From Planctomycetota bacterium (GTDB lineage Bacteria > Planctomycetota > PUPC01 > JABMSA01): a DNA stretch of 7,495 bases. The notes below the pieces were generated by a model. It saw only the letters and a list, made by a program, of their open reading frames with translations. It was not told where the DNA came from and searched no databases. Positions 6,260 to 7,495 of this stretch are shown piece by piece (position 1 is the stretch's first letter; each line of letters begins with the position of its first letter). A program made the translations under genes and the position numbers. Location: positions 1 through 7,495 of the forward strand of contig JABMSA010000266.1 in NCBI GenBank assembly GCA_013202185.1, given 5' to 3'.

Positions 6260-6279
6260 AATCCGGTAATTACCGGATT
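6260..6279. promoter_or_regulatory. Perfect 20-bp palindrome before the integrase, probable operator
   Basis: AATCCGGTAA (6260-6269) is followed at once by its exact reverse complement (6270-6279), with no spacer. A perfect 20-bp palindrome is very unlikely by chance in this window. It ends 8 nt before the AGGAGG ribosome-binding site (6288-6293) of the integrase. It is best read as a binding site for a dimeric regulator, possibly the integrase itself or an element-encoded repressor. As RNA it would form a tight stem near the start of translation. Confidence 0.6.
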
Positions 6280-6300
6280 GAGCCCTCAGGAGGCACGCAA

Positions 6301-7495
6301 ATGTCCAGTGTAAGACAAGTTCGAACCCCCACCTACCGTCATCACAAGCCGTCCGGTCGAGCCGTTCTCACCATCGACGGCAAAGATTTCTACCTCGGAA
6401 AGTGGCGGAGCGAAGAGAGCAAGGCCGAATACCAGCGAGTGGTTGGCGAGTGGCTTGCCAACGGCCGTAGGCTCCCAACGGCAAATGGTCGTGGCCCGTG
6501 CGCTGACCTGACCGTCGACGAACTCATCGCGGCCTATTGGCTGCATGCCCGGAGCTACTACGTCAAGGACGGCAATCCATCCAGCGAAATCTCCTGCATC
6601 AGACAAGCCTTGCGGCCGCTCAAACGCCTCTATGGACACACCGAGACGAGCCAATTCGGCCCCCTCGCTCTGAAGGCTGTCCGGAACGTCATGATCCAAT
6701 CCGGCTGGTGCCGGAAGATGATCAACGACAATGTCGGGCGGATCAAGCGTGTCTTCAAATGGGGTGTTGAGAATGAGTTGGTGCCCCCAAGCGTCTTTCA
6801 CGGTTTGCAGGCCGTGGTCGGGCTCCGCAGAGGTCGTTCCGAGGCCCACGAGACGGAACCCGTCAGGCCGGTACCTGATGCGCACGTGGATGCGATCAAG
6901 CCTTTCGTATCCCGGCAAGTCTGGGCCATGATAGAACTGCAGCGGCTGACCGGCATGCGTGCCGGCGAGGTGGTCATCATGTGTGGCCGTGATTTGGATG
7001 TGACCGGTGATCTTTGGTTCTATCGGCCGAGCACACACAAGACGGCCCACCACGGACATGAGCGCCTCGTAGACCTGGGCCCCCGAGCTCAGGCAATCAT
7101 CAGACCATTCCTGAAGGCGGATTTTGCTGCGTACCTGTTCAGTCCTGCGGACGCAGCAGCCGAATGCAACGCCGAGAGGCGTCGCCGGCGCCAGACACCG
7201 ATGACGCCAAGCCAGGCCCGCCGCAAACGCAGACGAAATCCGAAAAGGAAGCCCGGTGACCATTATACCACCGCCAGCTACGGACGGGCAATCGGCGCAG
7301 CCTGCAAGAGAGGGGGCGTTCCTCACTGGACCACGCACCAACTCAGGCACAGCTTCGCGACCCGGATCCGTAAGCAGTACGGGTTGGAGACAGCACGCGC
7401 GATGCTCGGCCACCGGTCGATAGTCGTGACGGAAATCTATGCCGAACTCGACAGAACCAAGGTCGCCCGCGTCGTGGCTAGGCCCAACCCAAGCG
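6301..7495 (+). CDS. Tyrosine recombinase (phage-type integrase), 3' partial
   Basis: The frame from ATG 6301 stays open for 398 codons to the window edge. AGGAGG at 6288-6293 is 7 nt before the start, so the N-terminus is secure. Residues about 65-170 are the helical core-binding domain. The catalytic domain shows R220 (TGMRAGE), K247 (THKTAHHG), H346-x2-R349 (HQLRHSFAT), H371 (MLGHRS) and the nucleophile Y380 (TEIYAEL), so the active site is complete. A very basic insertion (about 286-320) between the Lys and HxxR motifs is a feature I associate with planctomycete integrases. Only a short C-terminal tail should be missing. It catalyses site-specific strand exchange for integration and excision of a mobile element. 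The tRNA-Asn 3' fragment 115 nt upstream is its likely attachment core. A perfect palindrome just before the gene suggests regulation. The long open frame on the opposite strand here is a shadow. Confidence 0.93.
   Translation, partial: MSSVRQVRTPTYRHHKPSGRAVLTIDGKDFYLGKWRSEESKAEYQRVVGEWLANGRRLPTANGRGPCADLTVDELIAAYWLHARSYYVKDGNPSSEISCIRQALRPLKRLYGHTETSQFGPLALKAVRNVMIQSGWCRKMINDNVGRIKRVFKWGVENELVPPSVFHGLQAVVGLRRGRSEAHETEPVRPVPDAHVDAIKPFVSRQVWAMIELQRLTGMRAGEVVIMCGRDLDVTGDLWFYRPSTHKTAHHGHERLVDLGPRAQAIIRPFLKADFAAYLFSPADAAAECNAERRRRRQTPMTPSQARRKRRRNPKRKPGDHYTTASYGRAIGAACKRGGVPHWTTHQLRHSFATRIRKQYGLETARAMLGHRSIVVTEIYAELDRTKVARVVARPNPS

Noticed and set aside
6286..7413. Long open frame on the minus strand opposite the integrase (375 codons)
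   Set aside because: The plus strand carries a complete tyrosine-recombinase active site with a ribosome-binding site; the antisense frame has no recognisable domain and is a GC-rich shadow.
1..7495. CRISPR array, rRNA or restriction-modification methyltransferase
   Set aside because: No regularly spaced repeats, no rRNA-like stretch and no SAM-binding methyltransferase motifs were seen on either strand.

Overview
The window most likely comes from a member of the Planctomycetota, or a close relative. Two things support this. A truncated gene at the left edge ends in a dockerin-type calcium-binding repeat of the kind common at the C-termini of planctomycete secreted proteins. At the right edge is a tyrosine integrase with the Arg/Lys-rich insertion and motif spellings I associate with planctomycete integrases. 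The assignment rests on family resemblance only.

Layout, left to right. 1-177 (+) is the end of a secreted or surface dockerin protein. 178-409 is a gap between converging genes with two small hairpins. 410-1465 (-) is a 351-aa HNH_5-type endonuclease. 1611-2234 (-) is a 207-aa protein with one N-terminal membrane segment. Both minus-strand genes lie downstream of a near-consensus sigma70 promoter (2399-2427, TTGAAA-17-TATAAT). 2703-2764 (-) folds like an integron attC site. 2789-5407 (-) is an 872-aa STAND (NB-ARC-like) ATPase with a predicted HEPN-type N-terminus and a helical-repeat C-terminus. 5526-5895 (-) holds the remains of a small gene that reads through only with two frame changes. 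5991-6052 has three pairs of direct repeats spaced by one helical turn. 6137-6186 (+) is the 3' half of a tRNA-Asn(GTT) gene. 6301 to the edge (+) is a tyrosine integrase, preceded by a perfect 20-bp palindrome.

The segment between the dockerin gene and the integrase reads as accessory (island) DNA. It contains a nuclease, a membrane protein, a STAND ATPase typical of antiviral immunity, gene debris, a tRNA-derived att fragment and an integrase. The most interesting point is that the STAND gene appears to be packaged as a single integron gene cassette (about 2709-5438). A GTTRRRY boundary lies just upstream of its ribosome-binding site and an attC lies just after its stop. Rejoining the two cassette ends makes a better-paired attC than the sequence now in place. 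No integron integrase or second attC is visible.

The HNH gene and the small membrane protein may be a second, separate two-gene unit. No function has been shown for any of these genes. Defence is inferred from domain families and context.
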